Assembly: GCA_014904985.1 (NCBI GenBank)
Contig: MU129280.1
Span: 1-24,080, forward strand
DNA length: 24,080 bases
Source: Hydnum rufescens UP504
Lineage: Eukaryota; Basidiomycota; Agaricomycetes; Cantharellales; Hydnaceae
Direction of reading: 5' to 3'
The translations under genes and the position numbers were made by a program. Below, piece by piece: positions 1 through 10,600 of the stretch (positions are counted from its first letter, which is position 1; each line of letters begins with the position of its first letter). The notes beneath the pieces were generated by a model. That model had not been told where the DNA came from. It searched no databases and was given only the letters and a program-made list of their open reading frames with translations.

Positions 1-1
1 T

Positions 2-1031
2 GGGACGTTTAGTGTGAGCTTGAGCTCCACACTAACCTCTCTAGCTGCTTCAAAATGCCTGCCATACGTGAAAGCACCCCTCAACGAAACATCACAGGCT
101 TATTTCTACCTCCACAGAATTCCTAACCTCAGTGATACTGAAGCTGAGGACTTAGATTATCTGTGGGGGCAATGCCACTGCTTCCAAAGATGACGTCGAA
201 CAGCTCCTTGTCAATGGTATTGGGAAGCTTCTCATTTGGTGCAACGTCATTGGTTTTCCAGTTGGGTACATCTTTTGAACCCCATTTAAGGATTCTTTTA
301 GCCTCGTGCTTCAGATTAGTGGGGACCCGACAACAGTTGCGAGGATTGAGAAGGAATTGGTGGGAGATCATGAAGACTGGGACAAAAAGGGTGTGTGCAT
401 GACTCTATTGCATATGAAGTACAAGTATGAATCAGAGTTGGAGGCTGCTGGTAAGTGCTGGCACAGGTCAGATGAGGAGCCTTCACTCATGCATCCCTTG
501 TTTTCATTTTTAGGGTATCGACATATGCCTCAAGGTATCGGTTCTTGGGTGGTACTCAGTTCTGCTGAGAAACAAGGGTGTTCCTCTGTAATCCTCACCC
601 GCGACTGGAGCAAGGGACTGTTCAAGTGCTCAAAGTCTGTGCAGACCAAGTTCCATTCATACACTGTGGATTGGGAATGGAATCCCACTCCCGCAGTTCT
701 GGATCCAACAGTTCCCAGGGAATTACCGTGTGATGTGTACATATGGCCTGAACCCCGACCTGCCAGCTCCAAGATTCAAGTCAAAGAAGTCGTTCCAGCC
801 CCCAATCCTTCACCCGTTTTACCCACGACTGGCGAAATTCTACCTGCTGACGAGCCTGTTAAGCAGCATCGTTTAGATATTCTGGCTGAATCTAATAAGC
901 AGGGGGAAAGTGTGGATACGGAAATGGAAGAGATGGTTGAGGGATTTGCCTATGATTGGTTCAGTGATGATTACCCTGGCTGTCATCACTATTTCTATTC
1001 CAGTCATTGGAATGCCTTCCTTGAGTCCTAA
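2..1031 (+). pseudogene. 3' part of an unrecognised fungal gene, probably broken
   Basis: I do not recognise this protein. Positions 2-190 are open in one frame. From 189 a second frame runs to the TAA at 1029-1031, interrupted only by a TGA at 276-278 that would read Arg if it had been CGA. A GT-AG intron at 451-513 (63 bp, donor GTAAGT, pyrimidine-rich acceptor) splices in frame and joins AAG to YRHMPQGIGSWVV. The C-terminal third is Pro- and acid-rich with several Trp (DWEWNPTP, DVYIWPEP). No signal peptide, membrane segment or metal-binding motif is visible. The 5' end lies outside the window. It stops about 340 bp before the inverted repeat, so it is probably locus DNA flanking the element rather than cargo. 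It could be an active gene if 189 is reached through an intron I cannot place and 276 is an error. Confidence 0.45.
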
Positions 1032-1357
1032 AATTTCTTGGCATGGTCGTCTCCCCTCATTTTTATTTTTTTTACTTCACTGCTATATATCATTCTTCTC
1101 ATCGCTAATCCCTTACTATTTTCATCTAATCATCACCATTGTGTATAGTTTATTTGTAGACAATGTATACACTGTATAGTAAATATTGATATTTGGCTAA
1201 CTCCGCAATGTTGCCGACTCCAATCAACACTACGACCGTTCAGTCACCAGTACCTGTGTGGTGAAGTATAGCACTGCAATGCTGTTGTAGTGTTTATTTC
1301 CCAGCACCTCAAAGCTTCCAGTCGGGAGAATCACTGTTCCCAGCACTTTGCCGCCTA
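1032..1357. other. Noncoding flank left of the element
   Basis: An AT-rich stretch follows the stop at 1029-1031. Around 1141-1185 it holds short tgtatac/gtatag-type inverted words. I see no credible coding exon. Confidence 0.5.
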
Positions 1358-1368
1358 GCTGTCTGGTT
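1358..1368. repeat. Candidate target-site duplication, left copy
   Basis: The 11-mer GCTGTCTGGTT lies just outside the left inverted repeat and recurs in the same orientation at 13299-13309, one base outside the right repeat. On the left, five bases (cacct) separate it from the point where the repeat homology begins. The duplication may therefore be imprecise, or the left terminus may have gained bases. Confidence 0.45.
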
Positions 1369-2429
1369 CACCTTATACTGTAGTATTGATGGCATCATAC
1401 ATGGTATGGTACCATGAAAGGGGATGCAAGAATGACAGTAAGCACCGTGTCTGATTCTCCAGTCTAATTTGCCTAATATTAGGGTAGGGGGCGGACATTG
1501 GATGGGCAGGCATACCAGATATATGCTTGACACCACTGGGTGGGCTCCCCGCCCCCCCTGCTCACCATCCATTCAAAAATATTCAATACAAAACTGTACT
1601 ACATCCAAAAAAAAAAGCGCATCCAGCACCCACCATTACCAGCACCCTGCGGGCTTGGGACCAGTGGGCAGGGATACCCCCAGGGGTCCACCCAGCCAAA
1701 AAGTGGGGCCTCCAGGCTGTCCATTCAGCCTGGTGCCACCATCCATTCAAAACCCGCCTTTTTTTAATTTCCTAACATTAAAATAATGTGATATGTCTGT
1801 GCTCAACCTGCTCCCCAGCCTGTTCCCTTGGCTATTTTTGGGGGGGTCTTCATTGAGGGGGCTAGAGAGGGTGGGTCACTGCTTGTATTCCAAGGACCTA
1901 GCTGAACCATCAATAAATGAAAAGAAGAAAGCTTGTGAAAAGAAGAAAGCTTGTGAAAAGAAAAAAAGAAAAAAAGAAAAAGCATGGGGCATCGCGAACA
2001 GGATTCCAGAAATCACAATGGAGAGTGCAGAGATGTGATGATAGTTGAGGGAGGATGAGTGGATGGAAAGAACTTGGAGGCGGCCAACAATAGCATCATG
2101 ACAGATAATGCAGGATTGCATTCAAAGCCAAGTATAACCGCAGCTGCGATATAGAATGGAGGGGAATTGGTGACACTTGAGAGAAAATATTGCAAGCAAC
2201 CCTGACATCTCCAGATCGTTGTGAGACAGCGAATGAACAGTAGAATGATGAAGTATGAATCTGACAGTACACTGACAATATTGTAGCGACGAATGGCATG
2301 TGACGACAACACTTGAAGCTGTGTGTGAAGCTGGACACGAGTTTGAGGACCAGGGAGTGTGACATGGAACAAGATGGAGGAATCCCAAAACAGAGCTGGC
2401 GATGGCAACTAGAGATGAACATGATAAAG

Positions 2430-2810
2430 CCAGCCCCCACTCCCTCAGTTGTGCTCGGAGATACGTGAGAGGCTGATGGATAGCAAAAGGATAAAGGGAG
2501 GGAGCTGAGTATCATGATGAAAAACATTGGACTGTCTTCGAGCTGAAAACACGATCCCCCCACTTCTTCAACCATGCTTGGAAAAAGCAAGAGACTAAAC
2601 GTGGCCAGTGAAAGGACAAAGGGGGGACTTGATGGCAAGCCGAGTATCGCAATGAAAACAATTGGATTGTCTTCAAGTGGAAAATTTGATCCCCCCATTC
2701 GCCCAGCTGTGCCTGGAAACAGTTGGAACATGGTGAGTGGATAGCGAAAGGACCAGGCAGGGATTTGGGGGCAGGCTGATGATAGTGCTGTGAGGAAAAA
2801 CATGGGATCA
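2430..2810 (-). repeat. Three ~120-135-bp tandem subrepeats inside the left inverted repeat
   Basis: A unit containing an attggNNtgtcttc word and gatcccccca recurs with starts near 2526 and 2661 (135 bp apart). A third, more diverged unit lies at about 2430. On the minus strand the units keep one open frame with repeating GG(S)xxFxLEDxP blocks. Subterminal tandem repeats of this kind are transposase-binding arrays in some DNA transposons; that role here is inference. Confidence 0.6.
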
Positions 2811-3258
2811 TCATGGACCTGACTGCAAGGCCAAGCACATGGCCGAGGAGGAGGCTGAGTTTGAGTTTGAGCATAATGGTTGATGGGATAAGAGATGCAG
2901 AAAATACAGGCGAATGATGAGTGGGTTCCTTGTGTTTTGGTGCAGTGTCCTTGACTCCGACTGGTATGTCAAATGACATGTCAGCAACTTTTATTGTCGC
3001 GGAGAGATATAGCGAGATGCACCACACAGCACAAACGAAGAAGGGGATGCTCCATAGGGCAAGCAAAGGTGGACAGAGCTCGTGGGAGATGTCATGTAGC
3101 ATGAGTCTCTGACTGTGCCAAAATGATGCTGGATCGGCACAAGCAGAAAGCATGCTATATGAATACTGGTAAGAGTCAGTAAGACATCCATATAATGATT
3201 TTCTTGACACGTACTTTGGTCGTTGAAAACAAGTTCTAAGTTCCAAACTCAATTGTAA

Positions 3259-3284
3259 GACTCAACACCGCTCATTGCCGAGTC
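3259..3284 (+). repeat. 26-bp motif gactcaacacc...gccgagtc, left arm copy
   Basis: The motif sits at the inner end of the left repeat with GACTC/GAGTC as inverted ends. A mirror copy is at 11411-11436, and related copies (gactcaacacc followed by g-caattgc) are at 21859 and 22636, outside the element. Confidence 0.45.
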
Positions 3285-3481
3285 AAAAGATTTACATATT
3301 CGGCATAATATATCACATGACTGTAAGTGAGAGCAAAGCCAAAAACTCTGGCATTCACATCACATTGTTATCACAAATTCAAGAGTAAAGTGAGGGACTG
3401 CATGTAATATTGTACTCGTGCCACATGCCCAGAGTTCGAAATGAAGAGTTGCAGGAACACAACACGAGACTGAGCGATCCT

Positions 3482-4199
3482 TCAATGGTGTGTCATTGTC
3501 AAGTGTGTGGTGTCATCCACCAACTGTTGTACCTCCAGCCCTTCCCGATCCCGCATGTAGTCCGTATACCACTGCAGTGCCTCCTGCTCGGAACTGCAAG
3601 ATTCGTGTGAGTTGTGTGGAAATCCCAACACAGACATCTGTACATCAGACCTGAGTACCATACCTATTAGGTATAATAAACAGCAGGATGAAGAATGCAT
3701 ACACACCAGTGGTTGAATACCCCAGTTTCCCGCCCAATGAAGACCATGTACCAGCGTGACTTCTGTGGTGAGCCTCTTGGTGAGGCTGTGACCGCACGTG
3801 GTGCAGGTGAACCAGCAGAAAGTGTCACACTATGCCCTGATCGAGGATCTACCTGGGCACACACTTGTGCATGAGCACCAGCTCCTGCATTCTGGCTTGG
3901 GGTGTAAGCATTAATGATCACATCACATCTGAGTTTCTGAGAGGCTGAGCTTGGAGGAGGGGGTGGAGGAGATTCAGCCATAGGAAGAGACACAGGAGAT
4001 TCATTTTGGGTGGCTGTATCATTCTGCTCCCGAGCCTGAGCTATGAGCAGGGCTTCACATGCAATAATGAGTTCCTGGATTACATGCGTAAGGCAGTTAA
4101 TATCCTTGACTAGCAATCAAGTCGCATAAATCAGTGTATTTATACCATAACAAAAGGCACTCTACATTCTAGGAGTGCCGTGAGAGCAAGAGCTTCCAT
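3482..4199 (-). CDS. Protein with RNase H1 N-terminal (viroplasmin-like) domain
   Basis: My three-exon model on the minus strand is 4199-4166, 4109-3705 and 3663-3482. The exons sum to 621 bp, or 206 codons plus TGA, and both introns (56 and 41 bp) are GT-AG. Met1 (MEALALTALLE) was chosen because this splice is the only one I found that continues the long frame. Residues 1-40 look helical. A low-complexity Pro-Ser-Ala region follows, with six Pro in a row near residue 60. Residues ~130-185 match the small RNase H1 N-terminal fold: RWYMVFIGRETGVFNHW, then SVLGFPHNSHESC and EALQWYTDYM. In known families this domain binds RNA/DNA hybrids or dsRNA. No catalytic RNase H domain follows, so it is probably a nucleic-acid-binding accessory protein. 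It is the only gene in the element without a stop or frameshift. Similar genes are abundant in mushroom genomes; the role in this element is unknown. Confidence 0.7.
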
Positions 4200-4436
4200 T
4201 GCGCGATATGGACTGGGGACAAACAATTTTGAGAGAGAGATATCTAGATTTGTATACTGTGTAGGTGGGGGTCACTGAGAGCAGTCCACTGTAGCACTAA
4301 CTAAGGCTTTACAATAGTTGAATCGTGGTCAAGGTGGTGTATCAATAGGAAAAGGTCTGAGGTCGGGATGGGTGGGAGTCAATGCGAATGATTTTGATCC
4401 TGTCCCGACGTACGACTCATTTTGCTTCTGAGTTCT
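4200..4436. promoter_or_regulatory. Divergent intergenic region between the two cargo genes
   Basis: These 237 bp separate the start codons of the minus-strand RNase H1-N gene and the plus-strand Trp-rich gene, so they presumably hold both promoters. A tatctagatttgtatac stretch near 4239-4255 is TATA-like. I see no defined factor site. Confidence 0.35.
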
Positions 4437-6888
4437 ATGGCACCTGCCTCATGGGCGAAGGGGACTTCCAGATGGGACTGGCTTAATGGACATGGTCCTG
4501 CTTTTTTGAATGCATGCAAAAATGGCTCCAAATTCGAGTGGCTCAATATTCTCTATCGCGACTGGTTTGAGGTATACCATGTTTCTCTTCCAGTTGATGT
4601 TGAACCAGTTCCTGGGGCCATCTATCTGGAGCCTGTGGGCGAAGCCGCTATCAAGGAAATGGAGGCTATGGTCACTCTCAGAAAAAAGGCGGGTATTTTG
4701 ACTTTCCATCTCAAGACGTTTACTAACATCAATTTCCAAGGCCCTAAGTCGCTGGTTTGATCGCCATTGGAACAAGAGAACATCAATTAAACTAGCCATG
4801 AACCCTGATGTGAACGCCAGAGGCCTTTTCCCCCCCATGTTCCCTGAAACCCTTGCCTTATCCGGTGGCTCAGTCACTCCGTTGTTGATATCCTCCACTC
4901 CTAAACCTTGCCACAAACAAATTGAACACGTATATTCATCGCTTTACTATAACAGTCAAGTTAAGGATGCTGTTGAGGCCTGGCGTCTCATAGACAATGA
5001 GGAGAACCCGCTTTCCCCCCAAGAGACCAGATCCCAAGATATTGTTACTCAACAGCAACTGACAAAAGAGCACTGGTTAGCAGAGTCGCCGGAGATCCAG
5101 GCCATCATTGTGGAAAAACGGAAGTCCGATTATGAGCAGGCGGTCACTGAATGGGAATTGAGAAACAAAGACATCCAGGAGCCATACAAACAGCAACTGT
5201 AAGCTATTCATCACATTGAAAGGCCTTCACTTATCATATATTTTTAGAGCCTTTGATAATATGATGCCTTACCTCGAGACTTTTCTACATACATTTCAAG
5301 AGCGTACGGGGCTCTGTATGATGATCATAGTAGGCAGGCCTACATTGAACAGCCACAGTAACATGGTCGTAACCTGGTCTGTGCTTTTGCCTTGTCATAT
5401 GTTATGTAATAATGATCGTCTGGCTTCTTTAAGTATGCATCAGGGTGTAACCTCAGGTCCCCACCCGACTGACTTCAACACCTTTGCTGGATCCCTGTTT
5501 CAAGACCAGATCACCCCAAAATTCATAGAATTTCTCAAGAAGGTCTACTGTCAGTTTCGCTTATAACAGTTTAAGCCATTGACAAGGATCTAATGCCCAT
5601 TTAATTCTGTTTAAGCATGAGCATTGTGTGAAGAGAAGTATGGCCTCCCTCCTGACCCTGTGACACTGTCCCCTTCCATCCATGGTGCAAGCACTGCCGA
5701 AGGAAGCTTGACGAAGCAGGGAATGAGTAATGAAGATGGAAACAGCGAAAACCATGATAACGATGGCAATGTCCGTGATGCGACCCCATATACTTCGTCA
5801 ATTTTGGACTCGAATGTTACCTCGAACTCTCTGGGCGAAGAAGCCTGCACCGATGCAGATTCAAACCAAGACCCAGATGGAGAGACTCCTGAAATCACTT
5901 TGTCTCTTTCAGCCTTCACAGACAACGTTGATGCCGAGAATCGCAACACTCCACAACAGCCCGGTAAAAAGGACATGCCTAATCCCATCAATCATTCTAC
6001 AATGAATGACAACAATGGATCCCAGTCTGGTTCTAACAAAAGACGGAGGCGCCGTCGTTCCTGAAGCTCTGCTTCATCCTTGACATCATCACCCTTGCCC
6101 AATGACTCACCCAGCTTGCTGACTCACTCCTTGTCCCAACCGGGTTCCAACAAAAAGTGGAAGCATTGTCCCACCCCAAGCTCTGCTTCATCCTTGACAT
6201 CATCAACATTTCCTGGTGACTCATGTTTATTGACTCACTCTGAATCACGACTGCCTCCAATCCCTACCCCTTCAATTCCTTCATCATCATTGTTGATATT
6301 CGTTCCACTTCAAGTCAAGTTGAATACGTCTGATGCCCCAGACTGGCTCATGGCACACCTTGGTGTTCTTCAGTCACTTGAATTGGGAGGTGACCTATGG
6401 CAGCAGCTTTTAGCTACATGGATTGAATTGGAACGAAAATTACACTTTGTCCCAGATGGAGTAAGCTTCATGATCATGTAATGTATATCCATATGTGCTG
6501 ACATATTGTAAATTTGAAGGGCAGAAAGCTCCTGACGAAGAATCAACCCCCCGCAGTGTCTTCCTGGTTTAAGAATGCCCATAATGTTCGGTTCCAACCC
6601 ACCATTGGCCCAATCAAAGCCTACTCACTTTCCTGGTGGAAGTGGTGGACTTTCTGCCAGCCCAAATGGTGTACATCCACAGGCGATGAGCCCACTCCAG
6701 TCATCGCAGATGACATGGGCAAAGATTGGGATTTCCTCCTTGTTGGCAGCAATAATGGCATCATGTGCCTCGTCTTTTCATTGTTCTGGTGGGGCTCTGC
6801 ACTCAAGAAGGATCAGGTGGAATGACATGCAAATTGGGAGCATGCATTGGAGGATGTTGGTACAACTTTCGGCACTTGTTTGTTATAG
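4437..6888 (+). pseudogene. Trp-rich uncharacterised Agaricomycete family protein, broken
   Basis: Exon model: 4437-4692, 4741-5198, 5248-5376, 5434-5549, 5622-6460 and 6520-6888. Introns are GT-AG; the first (48 bp) has a TACTAAC branch site. The N-terminus MAPASWAKGTSRWDWLNG starts at the first ATG. Conserved blocks follow: FEWLNILYRDWFEVY, ALSRWFDRHWNKRTSI, LYYNSQVKDAVEAW, and YLETFLHTFQERTGLCMMII with MHQGVTSG. An acidic/Ser-rich linker ending KRRRRRRS (possible nuclear signal) leads to a C-terminal Trp-rich domain (PDWLMAHLGVLQSLELGGDLW, SLSWWKWWTFCQPKW, FWWGSALKK). I recall this layout from large families of unnamed mushroom proteins; no function is known to me. Breaks: an apparent extra A in the A6 run at 4682-4687, TGA at 6062-6064 (fits CGA) and TGA at 6823-6825 (probably a former Trp). 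The linker contains an imperfect internal duplication (SSASSLTSS). Splice sites survive, so decay looks recent. Confidence 0.65.
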
Positions 6889-7140
6889 ATGACATTCCTC
6901 TTTGTCCTTGCCTTTTTTTTCATTCTAATTACAGTTGCTTGTATCAATATAACTTGTGTGTTCGAGTTTGAACTTGCATCTAGTGACTGAGAGCAGCCAA
7001 ATCCAAATCTCTGAAATAAGCACTGCAATCTGTTCTAGTGATAGAGGCACTCCGGTCACAATTCTTGAGCATAAGATCATTAATACTATACCACATAGTA
7101 TAATAATGAAGTGATACAGGGTGGGGGGATTATAGTGACT
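6889..7140. other. Noncoding spacer
   Basis: This AT-rich stretch follows the stop of the Trp-rich gene. I see no exon or strong structure in it. Confidence 0.4.
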
Positions 7141-7475
7141 GAAATTCAGATTCATGATTCTCAAGGTATGGTGTCTCGACTCCCAAACTCACTCACTTAA
7201 TGACCCGAAACTCAAAATCGAAAAGCACTCAAATAATTTGGCAAAAAATATGGAACAATGGGGGATACATACACTACTATTTTGAATAACAGAAAACTCC
7301 TTTTAGCATCGAAATTCAGATTCATGATACTTAAAGATGTCTTGACTCCCAAACTCACCCATTTATTGACTTGAAACTCAAAATCAAAAAACACTCAAAT
7401 AATTCTGTAAAAAATATAGAATGATGGGGGATATGTACATTACTATTTTGGATAACACAAAACTCCTTTTAGCAC
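7141..7475 (+). repeat. 170-bp tandem direct repeat upstream of the KDZ gene
   Basis: Both units begin gaaattcagattcatgat, at 7141 and 7311, and end near ctccttttagca. Their differences include gtctCGact versus gtctTGact, gaccCGaaac versus gactTGaaac, and aaatCGaaa versus aaatCAaaa, which are CpG transitions. The array ends 137 bp before the transposase ATG, so it lies in the presumed promoter. Confidence 0.75.
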
Positions 7476-7611
7476 ACTTCTCATGCATAGAATATAGGCA
7501 ACTTTGCCAACCCAGTGACTGTGGATGCATGTGTCAGCAAAAATTTAGTTCCGCTTCGTTTGTTGCGTACAGTCGACCAAGCTACCTCATTCCATTCCCT
7601 CATATTCATCT

Positions 7612-10600
7612 ATGCGAAAATGTAAGAACTGCCCCCAGGTGGTTGTCACTCGTGACTATGATGACCATGTCCATGTGCCTGTGGAACACATTGTTCCCAG
7701 ACACCGGGCTCCTTCAACGTCGACCACAGAAAACATGTTGATACTGGTATCTCCAAGTAAAGGGAGAGTACCCCCTGACACTGTTTTTGATGAGGATATA
7801 GAGCCTGGTTTACTCGATGTCAGACAAGATGAAGGACCCCTCGGAGCCGTACACTACATCCAAGCACCACATCATAAATGCTATCAAGCTGCAGTATGGT
7901 AGAGTGTCTTCGATGTCTCCATTTTCCTAGCCCACTAACAAACTCAACAGGATGAACCGTTGAAGACATGGATACCTTATCAGGATGCATTCCTCGATGC
8001 CTTGCTCTGGCATGAAGGGCGAGGAGATGGATTGCAAGTATTAGGGTGCCCTGCCTGCAATATCCCTGGGGAAAGCAGTGTGTATCGCTGCAACAAATGT
8101 TTCTTTGATGAGCTTATTTGCAAAGGGTGTTGCCTTTGTCGGCATGCAAGACTACCATTCCATCGTGTTAAGGTAAGTTCCAATCCCCTCTTAGCAGTAT
8201 TACTCCAGTTGCTGAGTACAGTTTAGGAATGGTGAGGCTTGCACTTTGAAGCAGTTGCTCTGGCCAACTTGGGCCTATGTGTCCAACTCAATCACACGTC
8301 TGACGAGTAAGATGTGTGCCCATCCCCTAAAGCTGGCCCATCTAATTTCATCATCCTCCACGTTAATGGTCTCCATTCAGTCAATATCATCTTCTGTGGA
8401 TGTTCAAAGACATGCAGTGTCCTTGATCAGCTTCTTCAATGTGGCCTTTTTCCCACGACAGTTCAACAACCCCAAACCTGCTCCACATTTCAGCTCTTGC
8501 ACCATTTCCATCTTCAGTCCATCCAGTCAAAGGTTTCAACAATCCATTTTTATCAAGCATTAGAGCGAGAGACAAGTAACACAGGTCTGGTTAATATTAA
8601 GGTAGGTTCATAATACTGCTGATATGGTTTCTACTAATAATTGTGTTTCAGTCTCGTTACACCGCCTTCCTTCGAATGGTACAAATGTGGAGGCATCTTA
8701 AACTGTTGAAATGAGCCGGGCGTGGACATGACTCATCCGGAGTGCAAGGGACAAAGAGAGGAGAATTAGCCGTCGTGTGTCCAGCATGCCCAATTCCTGA
8801 CATTAACCTTCCTGAAGGATGGAGGGATGATGTTGATAAATGGTGCACCATTGCTACCACTGTAGTTATATCACTGCTCACTCTAAGTCTTCACCTTTAC
8901 AGCTACTTGTACACCAAGATCATGTCACAAGATGCCAATTTCTGCTTAAGCCTTCAATATAAAGGCACTAATGATCCCGGTCTAGGAACTGGGTGGGCCT
9001 GGAAGAGGAACACTATCAGAATTACCTCATGAACTGCGGGAAACAAACAAGGTATGAATGTTTCCAGCGACATCACTCTCTTGTTGCTGATATTATTCAT
9101 AGACATCAATGTGTACTGGTCTCTCGGCCATCGAACAAGCGAATACAAAGAACTCCAAAGGACTATGAGTGATGGGAGTCGGTGCAGTCATATGTGCCCA
9201 TCATGGCTTCCTTCTGCCGACTGGTATTGGCGATCTCCAGAAGGGGGAATGGTTTGTCCTAATACACATAGGCCTACAGCATGACTGACGTTGGGCCTTG
9301 AGATATACCAATATGGACTACATTCTTTTTTCAGGGCTTCAGGGCACAACTCTCCGTGATCACCTCAACACGTATGATATCTGGTGCATGTACCATAAGA
9401 ACCTTTGTATACGCCATCTCCAGTTGCCCTCTGCGCTTCAATTTGACTTCGATTCTGTGACCCTCGACAGAGCAGTGCCAAAATTCCACCTGAATGCTCA
9501 TGGTGATTCATGTAGGACAGTCTTCTCACTCAACTTTTTTCCAGGTGTTGGTCATACGGATGGTGAAGGGATTGAACGTGACTGGGCCAGTGTAAATGGT
9601 GCGGCTCGAAGCACAAAGGAGATGGGGGAAGGCTTGCGACATGACACCCTCAATGATATATGGGGCGATATGAACTACCGCAAGTTTATTGCGATGGGTA
9701 AGACAAACTCAGGAATCTACTCAGCACACTTATTGTGCATTCTTTTTTCAGGCAGCCTGCTTCCAAAGAAGCTGCAGAATGCCATCATTCAGTGCGAGAA
9801 GCATAACGAACAACATGAGATCTTCTGCGGAGCGATCCCTGACACGAACAAGGTGGAGTGGACGACCATGATAAATGAATGGGAAAACGACAAATCCAAA
9901 CCTGATCCATACGTCATAGAAACAATCTGTATGTATCTATTGTGGTTTGGATGGATTCTAAATTACTGATTCTATAAGACACCAGTCCAATCGCAGGCTG
10001 CGATACGGCTGGAACTCGTTGCTGCCGAACATGCCAGTCTCGGCATTAATGAAATGGAATTAATGCAGCCCAGCCCCAGTGCGTTCATCAGTAGTGGATT
10101 AGACATCGAAGAAGCCCAGTAAGTCCCCCCTAGATTGATTCTAGTAGAAAATCAAACCAATGCTGATGATCCTATATTGTAGGCGAGGTCTTTCCTTTGA
10201 AGTCCACAAGCTCAAGTCTTTGAGCACAGACACCCAAAAGGCGAATGTCGAACATTGTCGGCTTGCCTTCCAAAAGAGGCTTGCGGGTTTCCGCAGCATC
10301 CAAACCTCGCACATGCCAGAAGTGGCTGCTCTGTTGCTGTCCAATTCCTGCATTAATCCTGACACCCCCAAAACATCCCCTCTTTATCTACCCCATGAGC
10401 TTCCATTGACCTCGCGCTCATTGAGTCTTAATAGCAACCTGGCCATAGTTGAAGCCAAACTTTGTTTTGCCCAGGTGACTGACTCCCTTGCCAAACTCTG
10501 TCGCACGTTATCAGTCTTTGCACACGTTAAGTCCTATAAAATCCGAGAAGTGCGGGGCCAATGAGCAAACACTCGTGCGAATAATCTTGTGCAGAGATCC

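Larger units (their letters stand above)
1374..3326 (+). repeat. Left terminal inverted repeat (~1.95 kb)
   Basis: The reverse complement aligns over its whole length to 11369-13297. The outer end reads TATACTGTAGTATTGATGGC and the inner end finishes ATCACATGACTGTAA. Differences between arms are scattered substitutions, mostly CG versus TG/CA, plus a few indels. Part of the 24-bp length difference comes from one extra 18-bp unit (aaaagaagaaagcttgtg) near 1916-1960. An 8-bp-stem hairpin (CCAGGCTG/CAGCCTGG, 1712-1733) is kept in both arms. Reading frames exist on the minus strand (235 and 246 codons in the inner half) but match nothing I recognise and are broken in the other arm, so I treat the repeat as noncoding. 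Confidence 0.9.

Noticed and set aside
1469..1786. 105-codon frame present in both inverted-repeat arms
   Set aside because: The two translations disagree in the middle because of indels, and the composition is low complexity. It looks noncoding.
2096..3252. 235- and 246-codon minus-strand frames in the left arm as genes
   Set aside because: The right arm breaks both, no domain is recognisable, and part is built from tandem repeats. They are noted only as a possible relic.
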